64,000 nucleotides of DNA from Rouxiella sp. S1S-2 (GCF_009208105.1 NZ_WFKL01000001.1:310001-374000), one strand, 5' to 3'. Positions 43,657-54,070 are shown, counted from the stretch's first letter. The notes: generated from the sequence alone by a model not told the origin. Program-made: numbers and translations.

Positions 43657-44729
43657 TGCGCTTTCCTTTTCCGCAGCAGGCCAATCACCCCTTCAGGCAG
43701 GAACAGGGTGACGACAATAAACATGCCACCGAGAATAAACTGCCAATATTCGGGGATAGCCACGGTAAACCAGCTTTTGGCACCGTTAACAATGCCCGCG
43801 CCTAAAATGGGGCCAATCAGCGTGCCGCGACCGCCCAGCGCCACCCAAATTGCCGCCTCGATGGAGTTGGTCGGTGACATTTCGCTTGGGTTGATAATGC
43901 CAACCTGCGGCACGTAAAGCGCACCGGCAAGGCCGCAAATCATCGCCGAAATGGTCCAGACAAACAGCTTGAAACCCTTCGGATCATAACCGCAGAAGAT
44001 CAGTCGGTTTTCTGCATCGCGCACCGCCGTCAGTACGCGGCCGTATTTGCTGCGTGCCAGCGCAAAGCCTAGCGCCAGACTGGCGCCCAGCAGCAGTACG
44101 GTAGTCATAAACAGCCCAACCCGCGTGGTGGTGGCGGTGACCTGAAAGCCGAGCAGGGTGGTGAAGCCGGTAAAACCGTTGTTGCCGCCGAAGCCGGTTT
44201 CATTGCGGAAAAACAGCAACATACCGGCGTAGGTTAGCGCTTGGGTCATAATCGAAAAATAGACCCCTTTGATTTTTGAGCGAAAAGCGAAATAACCGAA
44301 AATAAAGGCCAACGCGCCGGGCACCAGTACAATCAGGCACAGCGCCCAGGCGAAATGCTGAGTGCCGACCCAAAACCACGGCAGCTCGGTCCATGAAAGA
44401 AACGACATAAAATCGGGCAGATTATTTCCCGATGCCTGACGCATCAGATACATGCCCATTGCATACCCGCCGAGTGCAAAAAACAGGCCGTGTCCGAGTG
44501 AAAGCAAACCGACATAGCCCCAAACCAGATCCAGCGCGATCGCCACGATCGCATAGCAAAGGATCTTACCGACCAGCGTCAGGGTATAGGTAGAAATCGC
44601 CAGCGGATTACTCTGCGGCAGCAGTGCGAGAAAAGGCATCACCAACAGCGCCCCAAACACCACGACACCGAGTGTCATCGCCAGACGCGGCGCCTTTTGT
44701 ACGCCTGTTAGGGTTAAAGGTTGTGTCAT
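43653..44729 (-). CDS. urtC: Urea ABC transporter permease UrtC
   Basis: A 358-residue LivM-like permease with about nine membrane helices; family segments DLVWGYVGLLSLGHGLFFALGGYAMGMYLM and WVALGGRGTLIGPILGA. Its start codon shares one base with the urtB stop (TGATG), and its stop overlaps urtD. Confidence 0.94.
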   Translation of the reverse strand: MTQPLTLTGVQKAPRLAMTLGVVVFGALLVMPFLALLPQSNPLAISTYTLTLVGKILCYAIVAIALDLVWGYVGLLSLGHGLFFALGGYAMGMYLMRQASGNNLPDFMSFLSWTELPWFWVGTQHFAWALCLIVLVPGALAFIFGYFAFRSKIKGVYFSIMTQALTYAGMLLFFRNETGFGGNNGFTGFTTLLGFQVTATTTRVGLFMTTVLLLGASLALGFALARSKYGRVLTAVRDAENRLIFCGYDPKGFKLFVWTISAMICGLAGALYVPQVGIINPSEMSPTNSIEAAIWVALGGRGTLIGPILGAGIVNGAKSWFTVAIPEYWQFILGGMFIVVTLFLPEGVIGLLRKRKAQ

Positions 44730-46345
44730 CAGTCAATCACCCTGCCTTTGAAGGCGAACAGTCCCTGTGGACGTTTCTGAATAAACAGGATGATCAGCGC
44801 CAGTATCAGGATTTTACCCAGTACGGCACCGATTTCCGGCTCGAGAATTTTGTTCACAATACCCAGTCCAAAGGCGGCAACCACAGTGCCTGCAAGTTGG
44901 CCTACGCCGCCGAGTACGACCACCAGGAACGAGTCGATGATATAGCCCTGTCCTAGCTCGGGGCCGACGTTGCCGAGCTGCGACAGCGCGACCCCGCCGA
45001 GTCCCGCAATGCCTGAACCCAAACCAAACGCCAGCATGTCGACACGCCCGGTTGGCACGCCGCAGCAGGCGGCCATCGCGCGATTTTGGGTGACGGCGCG
45101 CACGTTCATGCCGAGACGGGTTTTATTGAGCAGTAGCCAGGTCAATGCCAATACCAGCAGCACAAAAATGATCACCGCGATGCGGTTATACGGCAGCACC
45201 AGGTTTGGCAGCAGCTGAATACCGCCGGAGAGCCAGTTCGGGTTGGCGACCTCAACGTTTTGTGCGCCAAAAATCACCCTCACGCCCTGAATCAAAATCA
45301 GGCTAATGCCCCAGGTGGCCAGCAGCGTTTCGAGTGGCCGCCCGTAAAGATGGCGGATCACCGAGCGTTCAAGCAACATGCCAATACCGGCGGTAATAAA
45401 GAACGCCACCGGCAGTGCGACCAGCGGATAAATCGCCAGCAGGCTGGGCGCATAATGCTGAAACAGCGACTGCACCAGATAAGTCGAATAGGAGCCGAGC
45501 ATCAGCATTTCGCCGTGCGCCATGTTGATAACACCCAGTAGGCCGTAGGTGATCGCCAGACCCAGCGCCGCCAGCAGCAAAATGGAGCCCAGTGAAAGAC
45601 CGGTGAAGGCCTGCCCGAGCCAGTCGCCTATCATCAGGCGATGCTGCACCGCCTTCAGGCTGGCAAGCGCGGCAGTGCGCACGGTGGCATCGGCTTCAAT
45701 TTTCGGGTCGGTCAACGGCTGCAAATGGCCCTGTGTGTCAGGATCGGCTGACTCTCCCAGCAGTTCTACGGCGCGCAGGCGCACCTGAGGATTCGGGTCA
45801 GCAAGCTGTAAATTGGCCAACGCGATACTTAATGCGGCGTGTACTACGCTGTCTTGCTCCAGCGCCAGACGCTGGGTCAGCAACGGCAGTTGGTCGGCCT
45901 GCGCCTCGCGCTGCAGGGATTTGGCAGCCTGTAAACGCACGCTACTGTCTTTGCTAACCAGACGGTGGGTGGAGAGCGCATTGGCAATAAGATTACGCAG
46001 GCGATTGTTTAGCCAGACCTTTTTGACTTCACCCTGCGGGGCGGCGCGGCCTTCGAGCGGGGTCAGAGTCTCGCCTTGTTTGATAAACGCGTGGTGCGCC
46101 TCATCAATCACGACATTTTCCTGCTTGAGTGCTTCGAGCAGCGGCAAACGCTCGGGCTGCGGGTCGGTTGCCCACTGCTGAAGCAGCGTCGCCTGGTCTG
46201 AACGGCTGGCCGCGGCAAAATCATCAGCAGGACCGGCCTTGGCCAACAGCGGAAGACAGCAAAGCAGGAAAGTGAGAGTTTGCAAACTTAAGCCGAAGCC
46301 CGGTCGCAAACGGGGGAAGCGCAAGAGTTTCATCATAGTCATCAT
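44729..46345 (-). CDS. urtB: Urea ABC transporter permease UrtB
   Basis: A 538-residue LivH-like permease. As in other UrtB proteins a signal-like segment (about 1-36) and a soluble HEAT-like region (about 40-250, with repeats such as VRLQAAKSLQREAQADQLPLLTQRL and VRLRAVELLGESADPDTQGHL) precede the membrane domain from about 255, which has ALGLAITYGLLGVINMAHGEMLMLG. The extra N-terminal domain is probably periplasmic. It follows urtA by 69 bp. Confidence 0.93.
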   Translation of the reverse strand: MMTMMKLLRFPRLRPGFGLSLQTLTFLLCCLPLLAKAGPADDFAAASRSDQATLLQQWATDPQPERLPLLEALKQENVVIDEAHHAFIKQGETLTPLEGRAAPQGEVKKVWLNNRLRNLIANALSTHRLVSKDSSVRLQAAKSLQREAQADQLPLLTQRLALEQDSVVHAALSIALANLQLADPNPQVRLRAVELLGESADPDTQGHLQPLTDPKIEADATVRTAALASLKAVQHRLMIGDWLGQAFTGLSLGSILLLAALGLAITYGLLGVINMAHGEMLMLGSYSTYLVQSLFQHYAPSLLAIYPLVALPVAFFITAGIGMLLERSVIRHLYGRPLETLLATWGISLILIQGVRVIFGAQNVEVANPNWLSGGIQLLPNLVLPYNRIAVIIFVLLVLALTWLLLNKTRLGMNVRAVTQNRAMAACCGVPTGRVDMLAFGLGSGIAGLGGVALSQLGNVGPELGQGYIIDSFLVVVLGGVGQLAGTVVAAFGLGIVNKILEPEIGAVLGKILILALIILFIQKRPQGLFAFKGRVID

Positions 46346-46414
46346 CGCTTTTAAACATCACTGATACGCTAGCTGTCCGCCACCGTGCAGGCTGTGGCGG
46401 ACAGTCAGGTTATA

Positions 46415-47683
46415 CTACTGAGTGGTTTTAACCGGATAGTCAGGCTTCTTGTCGTTGCCGGCGATATACGGGCTCCACGGTTGAGCGCGAATCGGTTTGT
46501 CGGTCTGCCATACCACGTTGAACTGACCATTGGACTGGATTTCACCAATCATCACCGGTTTATGCAGGTGATGGTTGGTCGCGTCCATAGTCAGGGTATA
46601 ACCGTCCGGTGCTTTGAAGGTCTGACCGGCCATGGCGGCACGAACTTTGTCGACATCAGTGGTGCCCGCTTTCTCAACCGCCTGCGCCCACATATGAATG
46701 CCGACGTAGGTGGCTTCCATCGGGTCATTGGTGACGGCAGAATCGGCATTCGGCAGGTTGTGCGCCTTGGCGTAAGCTTTCCACTGGGCAACAAAGGCTT
46801 TGTTGGTTGGGTTATCCAGCGACTGGAAGTAGTTCCATGCCGCCAAATCGCCGACCAGCGGCTTAGTATCAATACCGCGCAGCTCTTCTTCACCGACCGA
46901 GAACGCCACAACCGGCACATCGGTCGCTTTCACGCCCTGATTGGCCAACTCTTTGTAGAACGGCACATTAGAGTCACCGTTAATCGTTGAAATAACTGCC
47001 GTTTTACCGCCGGCAGAGAATTTCTTGATATTGGAAACGATGGTCTGGTAATCGCTGTATCCAAACGGCGTATAGACTTCTTCGATGTCTTTATCCTGAA
47101 CACCTTTGGCGTGCAGGAAGGCGCGCAGAATTTTGTTGGTAGTGCGTGGATAGACATAGTCGGTACCCAGCAGGAAGAAGCGCTTGGCACTGCCACCGTC
47201 TTCGCTCATCAGGTATTCCACCGCCGGGATCGCCTGCTGGTTTGGCGCGGCACCGGTGTAAAATACGTTAGGCGACATCTCTTCACCCTCGTACTGCACC
47301 GGATAGAACAGCAGGCCGTTTAGCTCTTCAAACACCGGCAGCACGGATTTACGCGACACCGACGTCCAGCAGCCGAAGACTACGGCCACCTTGTCCTGCG
47401 TCAGCAGCTGGCGGGCTTTTTCTGCAAACAGCGGCCAGTTTGACGCAGGGTCAACCACTACCGGTTCCAGCTTTTTACCCAGCACGCCACCGTGCGCATT
47501 GATATCGTCAATGGTCATCAGCGCGACGTCTTTTAAGGGTGTTTCAGAGATAGCCATCGTGCCGGAAAGGGAGTGCATAATACCGACTTTGATGGTGTCG
47601 GCGGCCTGCGCACTGAATGCCAGACCCATACTGACCACGGTTGCCGAGAGGGCAAAGGCTTTAATAAAGCGACGACGTTGCAT
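46415..47683 (-). CDS. urtA: Urea ABC transporter substrate-binding protein UrtA
   Basis: A 422-residue periplasmic binding protein of the amide/urea class (AmiC/FmdD-like): GIMHSLSGTMAISETPLKDVALM, GCWTSVSRKSVLPVFEELNGLLFYPVQYEGEE and EATYVGIHMWAQAVEKAGT. The ATG at 47683 follows AGGAG. The signal peptide MQRRRFIKAFALSATVVSMGLAFSAQA has an RRRFIK motif close to the twin-arginine pattern, so Tat export is possible. It leads urtABCDE downstream of gntR, uca and atzF. Confidence 0.94.
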   Translation of the reverse strand: MQRRRFIKAFALSATVVSMGLAFSAQAADTIKVGIMHSLSGTMAISETPLKDVALMTIDDINAHGGVLGKKLEPVVVDPASNWPLFAEKARQLLTQDKVAVVFGCWTSVSRKSVLPVFEELNGLLFYPVQYEGEEMSPNVFYTGAAPNQQAIPAVEYLMSEDGGSAKRFFLLGTDYVYPRTTNKILRAFLHAKGVQDKDIEEVYTPFGYSDYQTIVSNIKKFSAGGKTAVISTINGDSNVPFYKELANQGVKATDVPVVAFSVGEEELRGIDTKPLVGDLAAWNYFQSLDNPTNKAFVAQWKAYAKAHNLPNADSAVTNDPMEATYVGIHMWAQAVEKAGTTDVDKVRAAMAGQTFKAPDGYTLTMDATNHHLHKPVMIGEIQSNGQFNVVWQTDKPIRAQPWSPYIAGNDKKPDYPVKTTQ

Positions 47684-47729
47684 AAATACTCCTGTTCTGT
47701 GTGAAATGTCGAAAAGCGTTTTAAAAAAG

Positions 47730-48449
47730 TCAAAATGACGGGCTGTCCGCCTCATTTTCTGGTCTCGCCTGATGCAACATATGCAGAGTAATTTTGCGCA
47801 CCTCGGCTTTACTGACGGCAATATGGTCCTGTAGTTGGCGTTGGGCCTCCTGGGTTTGGCGCTGCGTGATGGCGAGCAAAATGCTCGCGTGTTCGTTATA
47901 GGTCGCGTTAATGCGCGCGTCCTGGGTAAAGTCCAGCCGGCGGATGATGCGGATCTTTTCGGTCAGGTCGCGATGGATTTTTGCCATCTCGGCGTTGCCC
48001 GCAGCCGCCACCAGCGTCATATGAAACTCTTCGTCAAAGCGGGAAACGGTTTGGCCGTCCTCCAGCCTCGGCTCGTCTATCCAGAACTGCTTGAGCGCTA
48101 GCAGCGCCTCGGACGCTGCTGGCGCGGCGCAGAGGCGTTTTACCGCCTCAAGCTCCAGCACGATACGCAGGTCGTACAACTGCTCGAAATACTCAAAATC
48201 AAAGGGTCGAACCTGCCAGCCGCTGCGGAAAAACACTTCCACGTAGCCTTCGCGCTCAAGCCAAAACAGCGCCTGTCGCACCGGCGTTCGGCTGACCGCC
48301 ATGCGCTCGGCCACTTCGTTTTCACTGAACCTGTCACCGGGCAGCAGACGAAAACAGAAAATGTCGTCCTTCAGCTGAAGATAAATCCGTTCTGCCAGCC
48401 CCTCGGGCCGGGTTTTACTGCGTCCATTACGTGCGCCGGTAAGCTGCAT
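47730..48449 (-). CDS. GntR-family (FCD domain) regulator within the urea operon
   Basis: A 239-residue regulator with an N-terminal winged HTH at about 20-80 (LLPGDRFSENEVAERMAVSRTPVRQALFWLEREGYVEV) and a C-terminal helical FCD ligand domain with candidate metal-binding residues in RFDEEFHMTLV, NEHASILLAI and LQDHI. It lies between uca and urtA on the same strand with 20- and 46-bp gaps, so it is co-transcribed and likely senses a pathway compound. The ligand is unknown. Confidence 0.88.
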   Translation of the reverse strand: MQLTGARNGRSKTRPEGLAERIYLQLKDDIFCFRLLPGDRFSENEVAERMAVSRTPVRQALFWLEREGYVEVFFRSGWQVRPFDFEYFEQLYDLRIVLELEAVKRLCAAPAASEALLALKQFWIDEPRLEDGQTVSRFDEEFHMTLVAAAGNAEMAKIHRDLTEKIRIIRRLDFTQDARINATYNEHASILLAITQRQTQEAQRQLQDHIAVSKAEVRKITLHMLHQARPENEADSPSF

Positions 48450-48469
48450 AACTGTGCCTTTTGCCCTTA

Positions 48470-51400
48470 TTACTCAGTCTCAATCCAAAGAAGTGCATCA
48501 CCAGGCCCAACGGGACGGCCCTGCTGACAGCCAATTTTGAGCACCTTGCCCGCGCAAGGGGCATTCACCGACAGCTCCATCTTCATGGCTTCTACCACGA
48601 TCAGCGGCTGACCTTCCTCAACGTACTGGCCCGGTTCGACCAGAATTTTCCAGATGTTGCCGTTGAGATCCGCGCTCACCAACTGACCCGGCTGATGGGT
48701 AAAGTCTTCAATCGGCTGTAGGTTATTAACGGCGGCATCAACGGCGGCACTCTCTTGCGCCTGCCAGTGGGCAACTTCATTGATAAACGCGGATTGCTGT
48801 CTGTCGCGGAAATCGGCGATATCTTGCGCATTGTCGGCCAGAAATTGGGTATATTCGGCGAAATCAAACTCCGTGTGCTCAATGCGCACCTGCGCACGGC
48901 CTTCACGGAAGGCGTCGCGCTGCGCGTCCAGCTCAGCCTCAGTGACCTGATAGAAACGCACCTGGTCAAAGAAGTGCAGCAGCCACGGTTCTCCTTGCGT
49001 AAATTGCTCGTTTTTAAGGAATTTATTCCAGATTGGCAGCGTGCGGCCCACCAGCTGATAGCCACCTGGCGAATCCATGCCATAGATGCACATATACATG
49101 CCGCCAATACCCACGGTGCCTTCGGCGGTGTAGGTACGTGCCGGGTTGTATTTGGAGCTTAAAAGGCGGTGGCGCGGGTCAAGCGGTACGGCACAGGGCG
49201 CGCCGAGATACACATCGCCCAAACCGAGGATCAGATAGCTGGCGTCGAAGAGGATATCTTTCACTTCTTCACGTGTTGCCAACCCATTGGTACGCTGAAT
49301 AAAATCGACGTTATTCGGCAGCCACGGCGCGTCGGCGCGCACAGTTTGCTGATAACGCTCGACCGCACCCAGCGTGGCGGTGTCTTCAAAGGCCATCGGC
49401 ATGTGCACGATGCGGGTCGGGATTTTTAACTGGCTGACGTCCGCCAATTGCTTCTCAAGGGTGAGCAAGTGCTGTAACAGCGCCGACTGATGAATCACGC
49501 GGCTGTCGTAGCGCACCTGCAGCGAACGCACACCCGGTGAAAGCTCTTCAATACCTGCCTGATCGGCTTCGCGAATAGCCTTCATCAGCAGATAAAGACG
49601 CAGGCGCAGCGCCAAATCCAGCACGTTATCGCCGTATTCAATCAGCACATAGCCGTCACCGGCCTGACGATAAACCACGCTTGGACGTTGCTCGGTGGAC
49701 GGCAGTTCGGCCAAAATGGTGGCCGAGGCAGTGGTGGTCGGCAGCAGAGACGGCACCTGCATCTCCATCGCTTCAATCGGCATTAAGGAATCGATGGTCC
49801 CCTGCTGTGCCATCTCCAGCGCCTGCGCTTGTTCAAAGCTGATAGGGTGGAAGCGAATGCGGTCGCCTGGCTTCACCTGTCCCACTTTCCACAGCTCGGC
49901 TTTGGCGATAGTTACCGGGCAAACGAAGCCGCCGAGGCTCGGTCCGTCACGGGTCAAGATAACCGGGAAATCGCCAGTAAAGTTGATCGCGCCGATGGCG
50001 TATTCACAGTCGTGAACGTTGGACGGGTGCAGCCCGGCTTCGCCGCCGTCGAGACGCGCCCACTGCGGTTTAGGACCGGTGAGACGCACGCCGAGGCGGT
50101 TGGAGTTGTAATGCACCTGCCATTCTGCGGCAAAGAAGGCGTCTATGGACTCTTTAGTGAAGAAATCCGGTGCGCCGTGCGGGCCGTAAAGTACGCCAAT
50201 GTTCCACGCGTCACCGTAGGCAGGAACAATGTGCGCGGCGGCGGCCTGCGGTAAATCAACCGGCGGCGGCGTGGTGCAGGCCGGCAGTTCAGGCTGTGAA
50301 ACGGTAAGCATATCGGCGACGCGCAAAGTACGACCGGCGTGGCCACCAAACTGGCCGAGTGCGAAGGTCGAGCGGCTGCCTAAATAGACTGGCACGTCGA
50401 ACCCGTTGCGCACGGCGAGATAAGTACGGCAGCCAGCGGTTGCACGACCCAGTGTCAGAACCTGTCCGGCTTTCACGGTAACTGGCTGCCAGTAGGCAAT
50501 CTCGTTGCCGTCCAAATCGGCTGGGCAGGCTGCACCGGTGAGCGCAATGATGGCATCGCAGTGAAAGCGCAGCGTCGGACCCTGCAGAGTAAATTCCAAA
50601 CCGGCGGCATCGAGGTGATTACCCACGATGCGATTGGCTAGGCGGAAAGCAAAATCGTCCATCGGGCCTGAAGGCGGCACGCCGATATCCCAGTAACCGA
50701 GGCGGCCGGGATAATCCTGAATGCTGCTATACGTGCCGGGAGAGAGCACTTCAACGGCCTGGGGTGCGTACTCGAAGCTGTCGAGCATGCGGGTCCACAT
50801 TTCGCCCTGATGGAACAGCGGTGTCGCTACTACCTGACGCAGATAGTCGATATTGCTGGCGATGCCGTGCAGACGCGTGGCGGCCAGCGCCTGCGACATT
50901 TTTTCCAACGCCTGTTCGCGGTTGTCGCCGTACACAATCAGTTTGGCAATCATCGGGTCATAAAACGCCGAGACTTCACTGCCGGTAGAAACCCAGCCGT
51001 CAACGCGCACGTCCTGCGGGAAGAAGACTTCCGTCAGCACGCCCGGGCTTGGCAGGAAGTTTTTCAGCGGATCTTCGGCATAAATGCGCACTTCAATCGA
51101 GGCACCTTTTGGCGCCTGCTTCATGCGCGGCCAGTCGAGCGGCTGGTCTGCCGCGACCCGCAGCATGCATTCGATCAGGTCCAGACCGGTGACCATTTCG
51201 GTTACCGGATGCTCGACCTGCAGGCGGGTGTTCACTTCGAGAAAGTAAAATTCGTCGCGTGCGGCGTCGTAAATAAATTCAACGGTACCGGCGCTGCGGT
51301 AATTAACCGACTCACCGAGTTTGACCGCTGCCCGGTGCAGGGCTTCGCGGGTGGCCTGCGGCAAATTCGGCGCTGGCGTTTCTTCGACGACTTTCTGGTT

Positions 51401-52099
51401 ACGGCGCTGTAGCGAACAGTCACGCTCGCCCAAGGCCACCACGTTGCCTTTGCCATCGCCAAAAATCTGCACTTCGACGTGACGGGCGCGGTCAACGAAG
51501 CGCTCAAGAAACACGCCCGCGTCGCGGAAAAATTGTTCGCCGAGGCGTTTAACGCTGTCCCAGGCGCTGCGCAGAGTGGCTTCGTCATCGCAGCGGGTTA
51601 ACCCAATTCCGCCGCCACCTGCGGTGCTTTTGAGCATGATCGGATAGCCGATACGTGCGGCAGCGGCGGCGGCATCGTCAATACTGTCGAGCAGCGCAGT
51701 GCCCGGCGTCATCGGCACGTCGGCTTCTGCCGCTAATTCTCGGGCGCGGTGCTTGAGGCCAAACTCACGAATTTGCTCGGCGGTCGGACCAATAAAGGCG
51801 ATGCCGGCGGCCTCACAGGCGTCGGCAAACTCGGCGCTTTCGGATAAAAATCCGTAGCCCGGATAAATTGCCTGCGCGCCGGTCTCTTTGGCTGCGGCCA
51901 AAATTTTGTCGATCAGCAGATAGCTTTCACCGGCTTTTTCACCCCCGAGCGCCACGGCGATATCGGCATCGGTGACGTGTGGCGCATTGCGGTCAGTGTC
52001 GGAATAGACCGCCACGCTGGTGATGCCGAGGCGTTTAAGCGTACGAATGGCGCGGCAGGCGATTTCACCGCGATTAGCTATCAGGATGGTATGGAACAT
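48470..52099 (-). CDS. uca: Urea carboxylase
   Basis: A 1209-residue biotin carboxylase with the same order of domains as its paralogue at 4786-8382: ATP-grasp biotin carboxylase (1-445; GGGGIGL, RDCSLQRRNQKVVEE), KipA- and KipI-type carboxyltransferase halves (about 450-1070) and a biotinyl domain (VVEAMKMEL). Residue N706 in GAINFTGD is the urea-type residue, unlike Asp704 in the paralogue. It carboxylates urea to allophanate using ATP and bicarbonate. It sits directly after atzF (12 bp) and before gntR and urtABCDE, so uptake and breakdown of urea are one unit. GAGGAG lies before the ATG. No nickel urease genes are in the window. Confidence 0.93.
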   Translation of the reverse strand: MFHTILIANRGEIACRAIRTLKRLGITSVAVYSDTDRNAPHVTDADIAVALGGEKAGESYLLIDKILAAAKETGAQAIYPGYGFLSESAEFADACEAAGIAFIGPTAEQIREFGLKHRARELAAEADVPMTPGTALLDSIDDAAAAAARIGYPIMLKSTAGGGGIGLTRCDDEATLRSAWDSVKRLGEQFFRDAGVFLERFVDRARHVEVQIFGDGKGNVVALGERDCSLQRRNQKVVEETPAPNLPQATREALHRAAVKLGESVNYRSAGTVEFIYDAARDEFYFLEVNTRLQVEHPVTEMVTGLDLIECMLRVAADQPLDWPRMKQAPKGASIEVRIYAEDPLKNFLPSPGVLTEVFFPQDVRVDGWVSTGSEVSAFYDPMIAKLIVYGDNREQALEKMSQALAATRLHGIASNIDYLRQVVATPLFHQGEMWTRMLDSFEYAPQAVEVLSPGTYSSIQDYPGRLGYWDIGVPPSGPMDDFAFRLANRIVGNHLDAAGLEFTLQGPTLRFHCDAIIALTGAACPADLDGNEIAYWQPVTVKAGQVLTLGRATAGCRTYLAVRNGFDVPVYLGSRSTFALGQFGGHAGRTLRVADMLTVSQPELPACTTPPPVDLPQAAAAHIVPAYGDAWNIGVLYGPHGAPDFFTKESIDAFFAAEWQVHYNSNRLGVRLTGPKPQWARLDGGEAGLHPSNVHDCEYAIGAINFTGDFPVILTRDGPSLGGFVCPVTIAKAELWKVGQVKPGDRIRFHPISFEQAQALEMAQQGTIDSLMPIEAMEMQVPSLLPTTTASATILAELPSTEQRPSVVYRQAGDGYVLIEYGDNVLDLALRLRLYLLMKAIREADQAGIEELSPGVRSLQVRYDSRVIHQSALLQHLLTLEKQLADVSQLKIPTRIVHMPMAFEDTATLGAVERYQQTVRADAPWLPNNVDFIQRTNGLATREEVKDILFDASYLILGLGDVYLGAPCAVPLDPRHRLLSSKYNPARTYTAEGTVGIGGMYMCIYGMDSPGGYQLVGRTLPIWNKFLKNEQFTQGEPWLLHFFDQVRFYQVTEAELDAQRDAFREGRAQVRIEHTEFDFAEYTQFLADNAQDIADFRDRQQSAFINEVAHWQAQESAAVDAAVNNLQPIEDFTHQPGQLVSADLNGNIWKILVEPGQYVEEGQPLIVVEAMKMELSVNAPCAGKVLKIGCQQGRPVGPGDALLWIETE

Positions 52100-52111
52100 G
52101 TGCGTGGCTCC

Positions 52112-53956
52112 TCAGGCGTTTTTCGCGGCGGTTGATTTCAAATGCTCTACGTAACTTCTCCAGCCGCCGAACGCGGTTACGTCGGTGGCGCTGGCAATCG
52201 CCCAAGGCTCGCAAATAAAGCCTTTTACGCTGCGCCCGTCGGCCAGTTGCAGCGTGCCGATGCCCAACGGAGCAGGGATTTCGGCCACGAATTCACCGAA
52301 GCGCGCCAGTGGAATGTCCCACAGCTCAACGATGATGCTGCTGCCGCCTTCCGCTTTTACCAGACCCGGCTTAGGCGGCTGAGTATTGGCGAGGGCATAG
52401 AGTTTGTAGTCGTTGGCGGTACGAGTTTGTTCAACGCGCACGGCATTGCGGGTGGTGAGCTGGAAGTTAAGCGGCATGCCGGTCAGGTGTGCACCAACGA
52501 CTGCGACGCGAACGTGGTCGCGGCTGACCGCAACCTGCCCGGTCATGGCGCTGTCGGCGTTGAGCGATTTTCCGGTAGCGCCCAGCGGTAAAGAGAGACT
52601 GCGCTGCCACTGGCGGCCAAATGCGGCCAATGCGCCGTCGTGCCAGGCGGGGGCAATCAGGGTAATGCCCGCGGGCAGGCCGTCTTCGCGAATGCTGGCG
52701 GGCAGCGCCAGCGCACTCAGGTCGGCAAGGTTGGTGAAGTTGGTGTAGGTACCAAACTGTGAGTTGAACAACACCGGCTCCTGTTCCATCTCTTTCAGAG
52801 TTCGGATGGTCGGCGAGGTTGGCACCACCAGCGCGTCAAACCCTTCTAACGCCAGATTGATTTTGCGCGACAGCTCGGCGCGCAGATATTCGGCTTTCCA
52901 GGCGTCGACGGCGGAGTAATTCAGCCCATTCGCGACGATACCGCGCACTACCGGGTCCATCACGTCAGGCGTTTCTTCAAATATTTTGCCTACCGCCACG
53001 GTGCGCTCTGCCACCCAGGCGCCGTAGTAAAGCTGCTCGGCCAAAGCTTTAAACGGCGTGAAGTCGATTTTTACCAGGCTGACGCCGTTACTCACCAGCT
53101 TATCCAGCGCCTGATTGAAGGCTTTTTCAGACTCAACGTCGCCAAAAAATTCCAGCGTGTCAGGTATCGCAAAGCGCGGTTGCCCGGACATGGCGGCAGG
53201 GGCGGTATGGGGATTAGCGCGTGAATAGGCGTCCTGCGGGTCATATCCGCCGGCCAGCGACGCAACCTGATAGGCATCGGCCACCGTGAGGGCAAAAATA
53301 GATACCGCATCGTTCAGGCGGCAGGCGGGCACCACGCCGCGATTGGACAACCAGCCCTTGGTGGGCTTGAGTCCAACGATGTTATTGAAACCGGCGGGCA
53401 CGCGACCAGAACCGGCGGTGTCGGTGCCCAGCGAGAAGGCTACCAGTCCACGCGCCAGTACCGAGGCTGAGCCGGAGCTTGAACCACCGCTGACATAATC
53501 AGGATTAAAGGTGTTTTTTACCGCGCCGTGAGGGGAGCGCGTACCGACCAGACCGGTTGCAAACTGGTCGAGGTTGGTTTTACCGACGACGACCGCGCCT
53601 TTGGCCTTGAGATTAGCCACCACGGCAGCATCTTCTTTCGCGACATATTCGAAAGCGGGGCAGGCGGCGGTGGTTGGCCAACCGGCGACGTCGATATTAT
53701 CTTTTACCGCAAAAGGGATGCCAAACAGCGGCAGTGCGGCCAGTGATCCACCCGCCTGCTCACGTAGCTTTTCAAGCTGCACAATTTGCTCGTCGAGCTG
53801 TGCGGGGGTTGCGCGGTAAAGCCAGGCGTTGTCGGCGGCGCTGAGGCTGCTGAGTACAATACCCAACGAGCTGCGAAGGCTTCCCGGGGCGCTTTGATAA
53901 TGGTGCTGCCAGTCACGTAACTGAAAGCCGGTATAAGGGGTTGATACAGATGCCAT
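52112..53956 (-). CDS. atzF: Allophanate hydrolase
   Basis: A 614-residue amidase-signature enzyme with the Ser-cisSer-Lys triad at K85 (PFAVKDNIDVAG), S159 (SGGSSSGSA) and S183 (GTDTAGSGRVP), spaced as in AtzF. A C-terminal domain (about 470-614) follows, including VAVVGAHLTGMPLN; in the family it completes conversion of the first hydrolysis product to ammonia and CO2. It is the first gene of the urea operon, 30 nt after the predicted transcript start. As the only allophanate hydrolase in the window it may also finish guanidine breakdown. Confidence 0.94.
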   Translation of the reverse strand: MASVSTPYTGFQLRDWQHHYQSAPGSLRSSLGIVLSSLSAADNAWLYRATPAQLDEQIVQLEKLREQAGGSLAALPLFGIPFAVKDNIDVAGWPTTAACPAFEYVAKEDAAVVANLKAKGAVVVGKTNLDQFATGLVGTRSPHGAVKNTFNPDYVSGGSSSGSASVLARGLVAFSLGTDTAGSGRVPAGFNNIVGLKPTKGWLSNRGVVPACRLNDAVSIFALTVADAYQVASLAGGYDPQDAYSRANPHTAPAAMSGQPRFAIPDTLEFFGDVESEKAFNQALDKLVSNGVSLVKIDFTPFKALAEQLYYGAWVAERTVAVGKIFEETPDVMDPVVRGIVANGLNYSAVDAWKAEYLRAELSRKINLALEGFDALVVPTSPTIRTLKEMEQEPVLFNSQFGTYTNFTNLADLSALALPASIREDGLPAGITLIAPAWHDGALAAFGRQWQRSLSLPLGATGKSLNADSAMTGQVAVSRDHVRVAVVGAHLTGMPLNFQLTTRNAVRVEQTRTANDYKLYALANTQPPKPGLVKAEGGSSIIVELWDIPLARFGEFVAEIPAPLGIGTLQLADGRSVKGFICEPWAIASATDVTAFGGWRSYVEHLKSTAAKNA

Positions 53957-53996
53957 GAGTTGAATTCCATCTAGTACACAAGATTGAATTCATCTA

Positions 53997-54013
53997 AGCA
54001 AGCGCTGTGCCAA
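53997..54013 (-). promoter_or_regulatory. Sigma-54 promoter of the urea operon
   Basis: The minus strand reads TTGGCACAGCGCTTGCT, matching TGGCAC-N5-TTGCW at all fixed positions with correct GG-N10-GC spacing. The predicted start near 53986 leaves a 30-nt leader to atzF. Confidence 0.85.
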
Positions 54014-54070
54014 TTTTTATGGTATTGATTTATATTGTTTTATTTGTAACCTCGATTCGAGTCGTCGCCA

